This document shows positions 34,641 through 46,200 of a stretch of DNA of 64,000 nt, piece after piece (the stretch's first letter is position 1; each line of letters opens with the position of its first letter). The position numbers and the translations under genes are program-made. The DNA comes from Ceratothoa steindachneri. Its lineage: Eukaryota; Arthropoda; Malacostraca; Isopoda; Cymothoidae. The notes under the pieces were generated by a model. That model had not been told where the DNA came from and made no database searches. It saw only the letters and a program-made list of their open reading frames with translations. The DNA is taken from the NCBI GenBank assembly GCA_963969495.1, contig OZ018317.1:227381738-227445737 (forward strand). The letters run 5' to 3'.

Positions 34641-36096
34641 CCAAGAGATCACGTCCGGATAATTTAATCCCCCCCTTTTAACGTTATTCAAGAGAACGCT
34701 TGGTTTCAACAATAACCTTCATTGTTCGCCTAAAACATCTCCGATTTGCTGTCACAAGGATCGCTCGTACTTCCAAGCCCCACTTCGCTCTCACTCTTCG
34801 AAGACATTCCTTCCCCCTCGTTAAGGACAACCCCCCAAAGAAACCTTCTGCTGGAAATCGCGAGTGGACCGAAGATTCCTTCGCATCATCTTCCTCCGCA
34901 CAACAACTTTGTAATTACGTAAGCTGAGCATTACCTTTAATCATTTAACCTTTTGTCAACGCAACTCTGTGCTTTGAATAGTTTAGCAAACCATTCCTCC
35001 CCCCCTTTTTTTTACCTTTTTAAATCTCTCCAAATCTTAATCCTCAGATTAGTCAGATATTCCCACGACCCTTTTTCATTCCCCGTTTGTGTAAACATTT
35101 TCTTTGTGTGTTGTTGATAGTTTAATAAATAAAACTATTTTATTAATGGTAGCCATATTATTTATCCTTGTTGCTCCGTTTCACTTCTTAAGCATATTGA
35201 AGATAATTTTGCCTCTCCAGGCCCCCCCCTCTTTGGACTAACCTTGGTCAATCAGATTACCACGCCCTCGAAATATTAGAATAATTCTCTCAACGAATAG
35301 TTATATATGATATATCGTCGAGAGCCTATTCTACGACATATATATAACCTTTAAAAGGATTACCTTTGTATATATTCCAGAATAATTCTTTTAGTTTTGT
35401 ATAATGCCTTATGTGCCATTATTTATTTTTATTATTGTGTGTATATTTTTGATGAGTTATCCTGTTCGTATGTACCTTTTTTATTGTTGAACTTTGTTTA
35501 TATCCTTGTTTGTAAGCCCCTACTTAACGAGACTATGTTGATTTCAGCTAGTAATAATTATTCTGTCTGTCTCATTGTATTATTAATGTTATTTATTTTT
35601 TTCTTGGTGCCTTCGGTAATGGGAATACATAGCATTTCCCGAGTCCACTTTATTTGACTTATTTTGGGGCAGAGTACCGGGTACCATCCATTTTGCAATT
35701 GTGTCCCTATGGGAAATTTAGCCGTGTAATTACCCTATATTATTATGATGTCACTTCTTCGGAAGCACCATCTTGGGAGGGAAAGAGATGTCAGAGAGAG
35801 AAGGTTTCCCCACCCCCCCTAAAACCCAACGCCTACCTGTTACGCCTGAAAGATGCACCCAAACGGCCAGATAGCCCCAAGCGTGCAGCAAGAAATTTTG
35901 CACGACCGCGTGATCCCTTTGAGCTCCATTTCTTTCCCGTCTCATGGCCTGATCAACGCCAGACCAACGGCGCAAAGGACCTGTGCAAAAGGGTGTGAGG
36001 CCACCGAGACTATCCTCCATCCGCTAGTGCGCCAAGTCAAATGAGATCCCCGTCCCCCTTTTGGGGGCCTCCGGTGATACGCTTCCCCCGAGGCAG

Positions 36097-36104
36097 TATA
36101 AATA
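36097..36104 (+). promoter_or_regulatory. TATA-box-like element
   Basis: TATAAATA preceded by a GC-rich stretch (CCCCCGAGGCAG) in otherwise ordinary DNA. It could be an LTR promoter. There is no recognised gene downstream, so it is weakly supported. Confidence 0.3.
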
Positions 36105-36839
36105 CTTCGAGAAAAGCTTTGAGAAGTTAATAACATATAGCTCCGTCTTGGCTAGCAGCCACGTACAGTCTCGTACACCCTGCTTCGCCTCCAAACCGCT
36201 TATAGCTACGAACGTGACCTAATCATAGCTGGACAGACGATAGACACGGACAGGGATCTATCCCTCGAGTATCGAATTCTTTCACGACTGGAGTAGCCTC
36301 TCACTCATTTTTCAGCGAGGTTAAAGAAGTAAGAATCTTGCAAATGGAACTTGCAAGTGGAACTCCTCGTATCCAAGCTTCCAGTAAATTAGGCTTTACC
36401 TGAGTCTCCCCATCATTTACACTCCCCCATTTTCACGGTACAACCTCTCTCGGACTCTCGTACTCATCGAGTCATTTTGTACTCCCCCCCCCAAGTTTGG
36501 TACTACGGGACTCATTTCATGAATTGTCATTTATTTACTTGTGCTATTAATTTTTTCTTTGTATATAGTAAACTTATATTTTCCTACCATCAGTTTCTCT
36601 AATCCCAGAGCCCCCTAAGAATTGATTATTTAAGCCAATCGCACTCAACTTTGTTTATTTAACCCTCGCACTGGGTGAGATTTGTATCCCGATTTTCTGG
36701 CGTGCCCCCTTCACGGTCACTCTACTACAATTATAATTGCTATAATTATTATATTGCTATAATTGTGATAATTATTATTATCATGACAAAGGATGATGTG
36801 TAAAAAAATTAAAATCAATATATCTTTATTGAACTTTCT

Positions 36840-37665
36840 TTAATGAATTGCTAGGTAAATTAATTTTCTGATGATACTAAAATTCAGCAAAACATAAAGG
36901 ATAAGGAAGAATCAAACTGTTTGTTCAATTGCCTGAATATGTTAATTGAAGGGTGTAATAAATCTAGCATGAAGTTTACTGTTACCAGATGTGGCGTTTG
37001 ACACATGGGAAAAATAATTCTAAATTAAAATACTAACTCCAAGAAACCCAGTTTATAGTAACAAAAGAGCAGGTCGATCTAGGTCTTAAAATACATAGAT
37101 AATCGTTAAATTTCTCCAGTCATTGCTTTGCAATTAGAAATCAAGTAACTAGAGTCGCATCATTATCAAGTTATTCCTCACAACGCATATTGCAGAGATG
37201 ATGTTAAAAATATACATGTCTTTAGTCAGACCAATATTAAATTATGCTGCTCACTTCTGGTCTCCATAAATTAATTAGAAATAAACATAAAATGAACATG
37301 TACAACGTCACTATACGAACATGTTAAGGAAAATACATCTTAGCTAAAAAGTCAATATCTTTTACCCTTAAACATAGGAGGAAAAGGAGAAAAAAATAGA
37401 AACATATACATATTTGATGAATATGCTCGATGCAGAAAATCTTTCCAATTTGACAGGCATGACAGCAACGCGACGAGACGAGAAAAACTTGATGAGTTGG
37501 AAATTTAAAACAAAGGAGGGAAAATTTGTTTTCAGCAACCGCATTGTTCAAAATTGGTACAATCTACGAGATGAAGTAGTAAGTGCTCCGAACACTGAAT
37601 TTAGGAAGAACAAAATAGATGAATATATAAAAGAATTAAAGTTAAATACGCTTACAAATATTTGA
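36840..37665 (+). pseudogene. CR1/L2-like non-LTR reverse transcriptase C-terminal remnant
   Basis: Decayed RT from a third kind of non-LTR element. At 36864 the frame reads FSDDTKIQ, the FADDTK version of the catalytic box, followed by MKFTVTRCGV and HMGK. Further on come SLVRPILNYAAHFWSP (frame-shifted, near 37215) and LDAENLSNLTGMTATRRD. The end is FVFSNRIVQNWYNLRDEVVSAPNTEFRKNKIDEY, typical of the ORF2 C-terminus in CR1/L2-type elements; its 3'-most 80 codons are open. Upstream RT and endonuclease are absent, so it is a 5'-truncated copy. Confidence 0.78.
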
Positions 37666-38107
37666 GGTGGCTTCACTCTAATTAACATTATTCTTAATAG
37701 GGCCTATCATGTATGAGCTTTTTGGCTCCCTGTAAGTACAAATGAATATTTGGTTTGTTGGTTTAGTTTTTATATTTTTAATTACGTTTAAATTACTTTA
37801 GAAAGACTTCAACAACTCCAATTTCTTTCTTTTCCAGGCATTTTCTTGATAACATGCTTCTATTACAATTATATCATTTTAACTAAACATCATTGTGATA
37901 CGGGTATAATAACTAACATTATTTGTTTAAAGTTTACATAATGACTGAAAGTGAGAGAAAAATAAAGGCAAACTTCTTATTTCCTACGCAAAAATATCGC
38001 ACGTTTTCTTGATTTGTTAAGCAAAATTTTACTAACTATATTATTTTTTTAATTGTATCAATGGTATTATAGATATATTGTTGAAATATTTATAGAGAAT
38101 AGAGAAT

Positions 38108-38111
<4 letters not shown>
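37666..38111. other. AT-rich DNA, nothing recognised
   Basis: It may be the 3' UTR of the CR1-like remnant at its left edge. No other feature seen. Confidence 0.4.
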
Positions 38112-38148
<37 letters not shown>

Positions 38149-38157
38149 TATATATAT
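38112..38157. repeat. (TA)n microsatellite
   Basis: About 46 bp of TA repeats with one AA interruption, lying 145 bp left of a hammerhead-like motif. Confidence 0.92.
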
Positions 38158-38301
38158 TGTTGTATACAAACTATTCATTTGTATGCTATATATGTGTGTG
38201 TAAATATTTATATATAATTTTGAAATCAATATGTAGCTTTCAAATGAATATAAAGAGGTAGTTTACCGATTTTTTTTATATAAGACGATAAATATAGTAG
38301 A

Positions 38302-38330
38302 CTGATGATGGAAGCCAGTCACTCACGAAA
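38302..38330 (+). other. weak hammerhead-like core
   Basis: CTGATGA (38302-38308) and GAAA (38327-38330) are separated by 18 nt containing TGGAAGCCA, a possible 3-bp stem, but the segment next to GAAA does not close stem II well. It lies between TA tracts, as do the other two motifs of this kind in the window. Weaker than the copy at 39978-40000. Confidence 0.25.
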
Positions 38331-38421
38331 TTTGTCTCGTAAGTAAAGAAATATATTATTACATATATAATGTTTTACAAAAAATAATAAATTACGTATA
38401 CTGCATCTCCCTACTCACATG

Positions 38422-38522
<101 letters not shown>

Positions 38523-38619
38523 TGAGTTTAGGAATAAGTTCTTGCGGTTTTAGCAAATTTATTCATTATCATTGACAATTTTAGAAAAACTTCATTTTTA
38601 ATTGATAAAAATATGCAAT

Positions 38620-38850
38620 TTAATCAATAATGTATTCTCCGTTGTTATTTACGATTTCTTCCCAACGTTCAACTAGTTTTTCGATACCTCTGCAATAAAA
38701 ATCTCTGGATTTTGACTCGAAGAATTCGTTTAACCAGGTTCTTAATTCCACATCAGTATTGAACGAAATGCCGCTCAAATTGTTGGAGAGCGATCGGAAC
38801 AGATTGAAATCCGATGGATTTCCTAATTGAGCGTTTGGATTGCGTCTTTT
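38620..38850 (-). pseudogene. mariner transposase C-terminal fragment
   Basis: Minus-strand reading GNPSDFNLFRSLSNNLSG, then DVELRTWLNEFFESK, FYCRGIEKLVERWEE and VNNNGEYIID before the stop at 38620. This is the classic mariner C-terminus following the third catalytic Asp (SPDLAPSDFNLF in the family; here part of that motif is already lost). Only about 75 codons remain. It is fused directly to a Penelope-like RT on its 5' side. Confidence 0.85.
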
Positions 38851-39700
38851 GTTATACTGACAATAAATTATTAAGTAAAACAAAAAAATTGAGGTCAAAA
38901 TCTTCTTTTAGAATTCCCAGGAAATCGTCTACATAGCTGTATCAAACAATTTGAGTGGCCCAAAACGGTGGAATCAGCCTCGTTTCAAATTATTCCTTAT
39001 ATATATTTGACAATAAGGGAGATAAAGGATTACCCATAGACATTGAAACTAAATTTACATTTTTTAATGCCTAAACAAATAGGTTGAGTGCTCGAGTTGG
39101 ACGGTAAAGGCAAATCATAAGAGTTTCCAAGTTTAGAATACCAGCTAGGAAATACAATAAGGCATCAACGGGCACTTTAGTGAATAATGAGGTAAAATCA
39201 AAACTGACTAATCTCAGGCCTGATTTTACATTCATATTGTCTAACTTATTGCAAAGATTAATTGATTGTTTAAATGTGAGGGTGGTGTGGATTCTAAGAT
39301 CGAAGAAAGTAACTTTACCCCAATATTTTGTTAGTTTATATTGAATTGACATAGTTGCACAGATGATTGGTCTCATCAGATTGCTTGATTTATGGGTTTT
39401 TATTAGGCCATACACATAAGGTAATGAACCACTAGAAGAGACAGTCAGTAATTGCTGTTTTTAAAAATATTTTTTAGGTCTATTAAAATTCTTAATTACA
39501 TCATTTAAGGGATCGCTTCTTAAAGGTACGTATGTAGTAGTATCAGATAACAATGTATTATTCATTATTACACACATGTTGGATTTATCAGCTTTGGTAA
39601 TATGCAAATCCTTTTCCTTTATTAAATATTTCGACCGTGTTAGGTCATATTGAGGGAATGAAGAGAAATGTAATTATTCACTTGAACTTGGACTGGAACA
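38851..39700 (-). pseudogene. Penelope-like element reverse transcriptase remnant
   Basis: Minus-strand RT of a Penelope-like element (PLE), a retroelement class with telomerase-related RT. In order: YLIKEKDLHITKADKSNMCV, DTTTYVPLRSDPLND, YGLIKTHKSSNLMRPII, LRLVSFDFTSLFTKVPVDA (first catalytic Asp), MSMGNPLSPLLSNIY and YSYVDDFLG. Stops near 39064 and frameshifts break it. The thumb and GIY-YIG endonuclease expected downstream are missing because the mariner fragment starts there. Upstream, at 39978-40000 on the same strand, is a hammerhead-like motif as known from PLE terminal repeats. Confidence 0.87.
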
Positions 39701-39868
39701 TTTATAAAGTGAGGAATATAGTAGGAGAAATAGTGGGGAAATTTGGGAAAAAATGATAGGAAAGCGAAAATGAAAAGTAGAATGAAAAACAGGTCCCTGG
39801 TTATACGGCATCTCTGGCTTTCTCTGCGTTTTGGTGTTTTTTGTTTTTTTGTGCATATACACCTGAGT

Positions 39869-39869
39869 A

Positions 39870-39918
<49 letters not shown>
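39869..39918. repeat. compound (TC)n(TA)n microsatellite
   Basis: About 19 bp of TC repeats followed by about 31 bp of TA repeats, between the PLE RT and the hammerhead-like motif. Confidence 0.95.
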
Positions 39919-39920
<2 letters not shown>

Positions 39921-39977
39921 GTAAGAAAGGATGGGGAGAAAGAAAAGTCCTGACACTATACAGAGCTCTTTATCGAC

Positions 39978-40000
39978 GTTTCGCCTCTTGGCTTCCTCAG
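39978..40000 (-). ncRNA. hammerhead-ribozyme-like motif upstream of the Penelope-like RT
   Basis: Minus strand: CTGAGGA (40000-39994), then AGCCAAGAGGC, where GCC and GGC close a short stem II with loop AAGA, then GAAAC (39982-39978) followed by GTC. This satisfies the CUGANGA-stemII-GAAA core of hammerhead ribozymes. It lies 5' of the PLE RT on the same strand, where PLE terminal repeats carry hammerheads in other animals (established for PLEs). Helices I and III are not clearly resolved, so activity is unproven. Confidence 0.5.
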
Positions 40001-40126
40001 AATGGAACTGACAAGAGAGATGGAAGATCGCCGCTCGACCATTCGTAGAGTTAGTCTGGGTCGCGGTCAATTGCTCTCCCCCGGCCGTTTCTCCCCATCC
40101 ATTCTCACCTATACGTCGAGTCTTTA

Positions 40127-40131
<5 letters not shown>

Positions 40132-40218
<87 letters not shown>
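40132..40218. repeat. (TA)n tract, probable 3' tail of element X
   Basis: 87 bp of pure TA. On the minus strand it directly follows the inferred 3' UTR of element X, so it may be that element's simple-repeat tail rather than an independent microsatellite. Confidence 0.9.
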
Positions 40219-40221
<3 letters not shown>

Positions 40222-40263
40222 CATTCAAGCCTTTATAGCAAAGGGTATTTCGGTCCCTACTGC
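40219..40263 (-). mobile_element. element X, last part of 3' UTR
   Basis: 45 bp that continue, on the minus strand, the X 3' UTR interrupted by copy E (resuming at 47219). The last 14 bp are the target-site duplication. It ends at the (TA)n tract. Confidence 0.6.
40250..40263. repeat. 14-bp target-site duplication, left of copy E
   Basis: TCGGTCCCTACTGC, identical to 47219-47232. Confidence 0.94.
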
Positions 40264-40795
40264 CCCCGTAAGGGGCGCGGCGATTTGCCATCCTGGCCGC
40301 CGTGCTGACGGGATCCAGCGCCCCGTCCGGCCCCAGCTTAGCCTCTCTTCCTTCCTTCAGATAGCCCGATTTCTCCCCTACCTCGTCGCTTTTCATACAA
40401 CCTCTCCCACAACTTTCTCTGGTCAGCCTCTAATTTCACAGGGTAGAATGCTGACCTTCTTCTCAAGCCAACCACCCCGGATCGGGGCTGAGGGGGGGAG
40501 GGGACATTGTTCCCTAACCCCTCAGCTCCGGTTCGGGATGGGGTTTTTTTAACAACCTGCTTCATCCCCACCCACATCTTCCTCACATCCCTTTTCCTCT
40601 CCTCTTCACAACCTATATTTTTTACGCCGTGTCCAAGGTGGAGCCGCCATGCCGAAGGACTGCCAGGCCACCAGGCGGGAGGGGTGGTCCCGAATGGCGG
40701 CGCCTGGCTCTGCCGGGCTTGTAAGCACCTCTCGCAGTGCGGGCAACTGCGAGAGGTGATGAGCTATTGCGTCCCGTAATCAAAAGAGGGTCACC

Positions 40796-43252
40796 ATGCC
40801 CATGTATGAAAAAAAACAAAAACCCCAACCCCCAACTTCCCCAAAAACATCTACGGAGCCGCCCTCGGGCAGCTCCACCGAGAAAATGGAGGTCCCCCCC
40901 CTTGTGCTTGCGCAAGGGACCCTCCATAATTCTTTAACCGGAGAGGAGGCTTACTCCTCTCCTACGCCTACGGGTGTAGGGGACTCCCCCTCACCCCCTT
41001 CTCTGGAGGTGCTTTCGGGCACCTCCCTATCTCCAGCGGCAGTCCCTCCTTTGCTTTCTAAGGGGACTGCCAAGAAAGCCAGCAGGCAGCCCATTGCCGA
41101 CCGCCCCTCGTGCAAGCGGCTCGGTAGGGCAAACCCCCTTAGGGGGGAGAGGGAAGCCAGGCCCCTTCGGTCGCTTCCCTCAAAAGACCTGCTGGCAAGA
41201 ATTTTGAACCTTGCTGGGGTCAAGGCCTGTGCCTCCCCACACCACCTGACTAGTGACAATACTGCCAAGGGGACCTGCGATGTCCTGGGAGGGGATGGCC
41301 AACTGGAGGCCCCTCCTGTGATAGACATGGTCCTTGAGGAGACCCAGCCCCAGACGGTAGGGCCTTCCATGGGGGGGAATTCGGGCTCGGCGCCAAGCAC
41401 CGAACCCGAATCCGCCCCTATGCAAGGTCCTCCTCAAATGGCTGAGGGCTCCGAGGCAGTAGAAGGAGGGGAGGGATCTCCTCCGACAGGTGCCCCTACG
41501 ACAACCAGGACCTTCTCCATTTCGGAGAGGGACCTGGCTGAGGCTGGTCCATCTGGCCTGGGGACTTCTGCCGGCGGAGGTGAAAAGCGGGTTCATTCCC
41601 CGCCCTCCTCTCCTAAAAAGAAAAAGACTAAAAAGACTCAAAAGACGAAGAAGACTCGGGGCTCCTCTCCATCCGCGGGGGCTGCGGGGACGGATGGGTC
41701 TGCTGCCACTTTGGTAGGCGACCAAGCCAAGATCGGCACATCCGGCCCCTCTACCCCCTCGTGTGCGGAGCCCATGACTACGACTAAGACCAAGAATGCA
41801 CAGGGCGGAGCCTCGATGACATCGGGGCCCCTGATTCAGAGGTTACCTGGCGTTTTCGAGCCCGCTGGCTTCAAACGCTTCCTCGTTATTCGCTCCACTG
41901 ATGGCACCATGTTGTCCAAGGGCAACATGATCCATCAGAGGAGAGGATTAGCTAGTGCAATTGGTAGGGAGCCGAAGGTAACCCGTTTCTCGGACGGGAG
42001 CCTTCTGGCGAATGCGGCGAATCCCGCCGAGGCGGCCAAGATAAGTGCTCTTCGGACACTTCATGGCACCCCGGTGAGTGTGACGCCGCACTCTACCATG
42101 AACGTTGTGAAAGGAGTAGTTTATGCGAGGGAACTCGTTGACTACTCCATTGAGGACATCACCCTAGAGCTGGCCGACCATGGGGCGGTCAAGGTCGAAC
42201 GTGTGATGAGAAAACAGGGAGGGGCCTCGAGACCCACCCCTACACTCTTCGTCACGTTCGACTGTGACAAGCTCCCTGAGTCGGTGCGTGCCGGTTGGTA
42301 CCGCTACCGCGTGAAGGCATTCGTGCCACTGCCGCGGCGGTGCTATTACTGCCACCGCTTCGGCCATACGAATCGATCATGTAGACGTGCAAAATCGGGG
42401 TCACCCGAAGTCTGTGTAAATTGCTCCAAGGTCGCACACGATAAGTCCAAATCGTGTGTGGCCAAGTGTGTCAATTGCGGAGAGCCGCACCCTGCTTCTT
42501 CGAAGCAATGTGGTGCATATCTCCTTGAGAAAGAAATCCTGGCCGTTCAGGCCCAGGATCGACTCTCATTCCGCGAGGCAAAGGACTTGGTCCTGGCGCG
42601 CCCGGCTCTGCCTGGGACGTCATATGCCTCAATAGTTAGAAAGGCACCCTCTGCTCCTGGCCCTTCCATGCCAACGAGCACGGTTGTTTCCGCGCCCATT
42701 CGGAGCCCTTCTGTGGGCTCTACCCAACCTGGGCGCTCCCCTGGTAAAGCTGGCGGCAAAAAGGGTTCATACCCTGCCCCGGCTAAAACCAGGGCTCCCC
42801 CCTCTTCCCCCAGCGTGACCGTTTCGCGTAAAGCGAAACGGCCACGCGCCTCCACCGAGTCGTTAGACTCACAGGAGGCAACACCCCTGAAGATGGTCGC
42901 TAGGCCATCTTCCGGGGTTCCTAAAGCTGTTCCCCGAAAGGAGGACAGCAACAAAGGAGCTTCGGCCCCTTTGCCCACGCCCCGAGGTGGAGCGAGTGGC
43001 TCGGAGACGGTGGTTCCTCGAAAAGAGGGCCCCCCGCCTCCGAAGCCGCATTGCCCGCCTAAAGTTTCGAGGCGGAGGGAGGAAAAGACTCGCATGGCGA
43101 GCCCAACCTCCCCCAATAAGTCCTCGAAGGCGACAGCGCCTTCAGCGCTTTGTCCGGCCAACAGCGCCCGGGGTTCTGCCCCCGGGAAGCGTACGGCCAT
43201 TCCCGTGAGGGTCTTCAATTCGAGGAGGGCCCCCGCGTCTCCTCCGAGCTAG
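40796..43252 (+). CDS. ORF1 gag-like RNA-binding protein, intact (copy E)
   Basis: 818-codon open frame starting at the ATG in context TCACCATGC. The architecture matches the copy D protein: Pro/Ser/Gly-rich N-terminus, a Lys/Thr tract (KKKKTKKTQKTKKTRG) near residues 275-290, a conserved domain from LIQRLPGVFEP, three zinc knuckles (CYYCHRFGHTNRSC, CVNCSKVAHDKSKSC, CVNCGEPHPASSKQC) and a Ser/Pro-rich basic C-terminus. All knuckle residues are present. A few differences from D, such as MNVVKG for MNFVKG and PKPHCPP for PKPQRPP, look like private mutations. It overlaps ORF2 by 133 nt. Confidence 0.92.
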   Translation: MPMYEKKQKPQPPTSPKTSTEPPSGSSTEKMEVPPLVLAQGTLHNSLTGEEAYSSPTPTGVGDSPSPPSLEVLSGTSLSPAAVPPLLSKGTAKKASRQPIADRPSCKRLGRANPLRGEREARPLRSLPSKDLLARILNLAGVKACASPHHLTSDNTAKGTCDVLGGDGQLEAPPVIDMVLEETQPQTVGPSMGGNSGSAPSTEPESAPMQGPPQMAEGSEAVEGGEGSPPTGAPTTTRTFSISERDLAEAGPSGLGTSAGGGEKRVHSPPSSPKKKKTKKTQKTKKTRGSSPSAGAAGTDGSAATLVGDQAKIGTSGPSTPSCAEPMTTTKTKNAQGGASMTSGPLIQRLPGVFEPAGFKRFLVIRSTDGTMLSKGNMIHQRRGLASAIGREPKVTRFSDGSLLANAANPAEAAKISALRTLHGTPVSVTPHSTMNVVKGVVYARELVDYSIEDITLELADHGAVKVERVMRKQGGASRPTPTLFVTFDCDKLPESVRAGWYRYRVKAFVPLPRRCYYCHRFGHTNRSCRRAKSGSPEVCVNCSKVAHDKSKSCVAKCVNCGEPHPASSKQCGAYLLEKEILAVQAQDRLSFREAKDLVLARPALPGTSYASIVRKAPSAPGPSMPTSTVVSAPIRSPSVGSTQPGRSPGKAGGKKGSYPAPAKTRAPPSSPSVTVSRKAKRPRASTESLDSQEATPLKMVARPSSGVPKAVPRKEDSNKGASAPLPTPRGGASGSETVVPRKEGPPPPKPHCPPKVSRRREEKTRMASPTSPNKSSKATAPSALCPANSARGSAPGKRTAIPVRVFNSRRAPASPPS

Positions 43253-46200
43253 GCCTGGAGGGCATATTCCTTCAATGGAATTGCCGTGGACTCCGGGCCA
43301 ACTGGGAGGAGCTGCGGAGGCTCGCCTCATCCCGTTCCCCGTTAGCTATTTTTTTGCAGGAGACCATGCTAGGCGCGTGCCCCCTGCCTGCCCTCCCGGG
43401 GTATAAGGGTCTTGCGACCCAACCACCGCGGGACGGCCGGGCTGGGGGATGCGCGGTTTACACCCGGCATGATGTCTCCGTTCTTCCTTTCTCTTTAGAT
43501 ACCTCCTTTCAGGCAGTGGCTGTGCAGCTGCACCTGGATAGGAGGTATACTATCATTTCTGCGTACATTCCACCGTCAGCTGACTTCGACGCGGGGGACT
43601 TTCGCCGCGTCGTGGCACGGTTGCCGAGGCCCTATCTCTTGCTTGGAGATCTGAACGGCAGGCATCCTCTCTGGGGAGATTACACCATAAATCCCAGGGG
43701 ACAAGTCCTTGCCGATCTGATCGAAGAGCTTGAGATGGGTGTCCTAAACGTGGATGAGTTTACGCATCACTGTCCGAGAACCGCTTCATTTTCTTGCCTT
43801 GACCTATCTTTGTGCTCTTCGGATGCACAGCCTGATTTTGATTGGGGGGTGGTCGATGACCTCCATGGTAGTGATCACTTTCCCATTCAAATATCATTTT
43901 CAGGGCAACTGCCGCCTGAGAGACCACCTCGGTGGTGCTTGGCGCGGGCGCGGTGGCCTGCATTTCAGGAAATGACTGAATTCTCTATCTCAGTCAAGGA
44001 GTTTAGGTCGGTAGATGAGGCCGTCGAGTTCTTCTCCGGCAACCTCATCGCCGTGGGCCTGACTACTATTCCTAGGACGTCTGGCCGTTTTGCACGCCGA
44101 CCACTCCCATGGTGGTCGGCCGAGTGTGAGACGGCCCTCAAACAGAAGCGTTATGCCTACATGCGCTATAAGCGCCGCCCGAACGATTTCACCGTCGCTG
44201 AATTTCGTCGGGCTAGGGCTAGGTTCCGGTATATTTCGAAGCACGCCCGCCGCTCTTCTTGGCGGGCATACGTGTCTTCACTTAACGGGAAGACCCCTTT
44301 AGCTGAGGTGTGGAAGCGAGTCAAAAGGATTCGGGGCAAGTTCTCGCAGGACCCCCCTCCCGTTCTCCAGGAGAATGGGACCGCAATCTCGGACCCCGCG
44401 TCCGTGGCGGAATCCTTAGCGACCGCTTTTTCCGCATTCTCTAGCCGTGATGCTGCTCCGCCAGCATTCAATGCACGTCGTGATGTCGCGGAAGGCCGCC
44501 GGCTGGACTTTACCTCCAGAGGCGGAGAACCCTTCAACGACAAGTTTACTGTGAGTGAGTTGCGTTCCGCTCTCGCTTCGTGCGCGGACACCGCCCATGG
44601 TCCGGACGATGTCCCGTACGCCATGCTTCGACACCTGGGTGAGCGAGGCATGGCCTTTCTATTAGATTTGTTCAACAGGATCTGGGTGGAAGGTCTCCTC
44701 CCAGACTCCTGGCGAATCGCTACTGTGCTCGCCTTTCGCAAGCCGGGGAGAGATCACTCTACTCCGACCGGTTTCCGCCCAATCTCTCTAACCTCTTGCG
44801 TGTGCAAGTTGATGGAGAAATTGGTAAATGTTAGATTAGCCTATTTCCTGGACAGCGGAGGCCATCTGTCTTCTGCACAGTGCGGCTTCCGTAAGTTCCA
44901 CTCCACGTCGGATGCTCTGCTCCGACTGGAAAATGCCGTCTGCGAGGCTTTCCTTCGTAGACAGCACTACGCCACGGTGTTTTTTGATCTGGAGAAAGCC
45001 TATGATACCGCATGGCGATACGGTATCATGGAGACTCTCCACACGATGGGGGCGAGGGGACGCCTCCCAATGTTTATATCTGAATTTTTGCGAGATCGTC
45101 GATTCCGCGTACGGGTGGGGGGAGCCCTCTCCGGCCCAAAGGAGCAGGAAGAGGGTGTCCCGCAGGGAAGTGTCCTCAGTGTCACACTCTTTGCCCTGAG
45201 CATCAACGGCATCACCTCGGTGCTGCCGGAAGATGTTCTCGCTACGCTCTACGTGGACGACCTTTCGATCTCTTTTGGCGCGGCCCAGATGCCAACTCTG
45301 GAGCGCCGACTCCAACAGGCATTGAACCGCGTCTCTCGCTATGCCGAAGCGCACAGGTTTCGGTTTTCTTTGGCCAAGACTAAGGTGGTGCACTTCTGCC
45401 GCCATCCACGGCTTCACCCCGACCCAGATTTGTTTCTTAATGGGGTGCGCCTGGATGTGGTTGAGTCGCACCGTTTCCTTGGTCTTGTATTCGACCGACG
45501 CCTCACCTGGGAGGCTCACATTCGCAGCCTTAGGGTCTCTTGTACCCGCGCCATGGACATTCTCCGTTCCGTGACGTTCAGCGCTTGGGGCGCTGATAGG
45601 GCTACCGCCTTACTTTTTTATCGATCCTTTGTTCGCTCGAAGCTCGAGTACGGATGCGAGTTTTATGCATCCGCAGCCGAGCGTTTATTGCGGAAGGTGG
45701 ATTCGATCCACCACACCGGCCTTCGCCTTGCGACCGGTGCCTTCCGCACTTCCCCCATTGAGAGCCTGTTGGTCGATGCTGGGGAGATGCCACTCGCTCT
45801 GCGCCGCGTGCAGTGCATCACTCGCCTGTACGTGCGAGCCCGGCGCCTCCCCCAGTCGCCAACAGCTCTCACTGCATCCGCAGCTGATCTCGATGGTGCC
45901 TATGCCGCCGAGAGACGCCAGTCATACCCTAAGCCCTTTGGGTTTAGGGCCAGGAAACTCCTTCGAGAGGTAGATATAGCTCTCGGGCCGGTGGCGCCCC
46001 TGGTTCTGCCCAGGACGCCACCCTGGAGGGTACCACATTTGGCTATTTGTCGCCACGCCTCTGCTCCCAAAGCTTGTACTGCGCCGGGAGTATTGCGTTG
46101 ATCTTTTTGGAGCACACATCGTGTCACGCTGGTACCGTGCCAGTGTATACGGATGGCTCCAAGTCCCAAGAGGGGGTCGGCTTCCACGCCGTATCCCCTC

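Larger units (their letters stand above)
33986..36835. other. non-coding tract after the gypsy pol, possible LTR remains
   Basis: No coding region is supported. Where a 3' LTR would be expected the sequence holds three related stem-loops (34405-34640), an AATAAA-type signal near 35126, a TATA-like box at 36097 and pyrimidine-rich tracts. A matching 5' LTR is not visible, so LTR limits cannot be set. Below 36720 it becomes very AT-rich. Confidence 0.4.

Noticed and set aside
35751..36020. Overlapping open frames on both strands in the GC-richer block at 35.7-36.1 kb
   Set aside because: Both strands are equally open, there are no protein motifs, and the block looks like a regulatory or LTR sequence with a TATA-like box.
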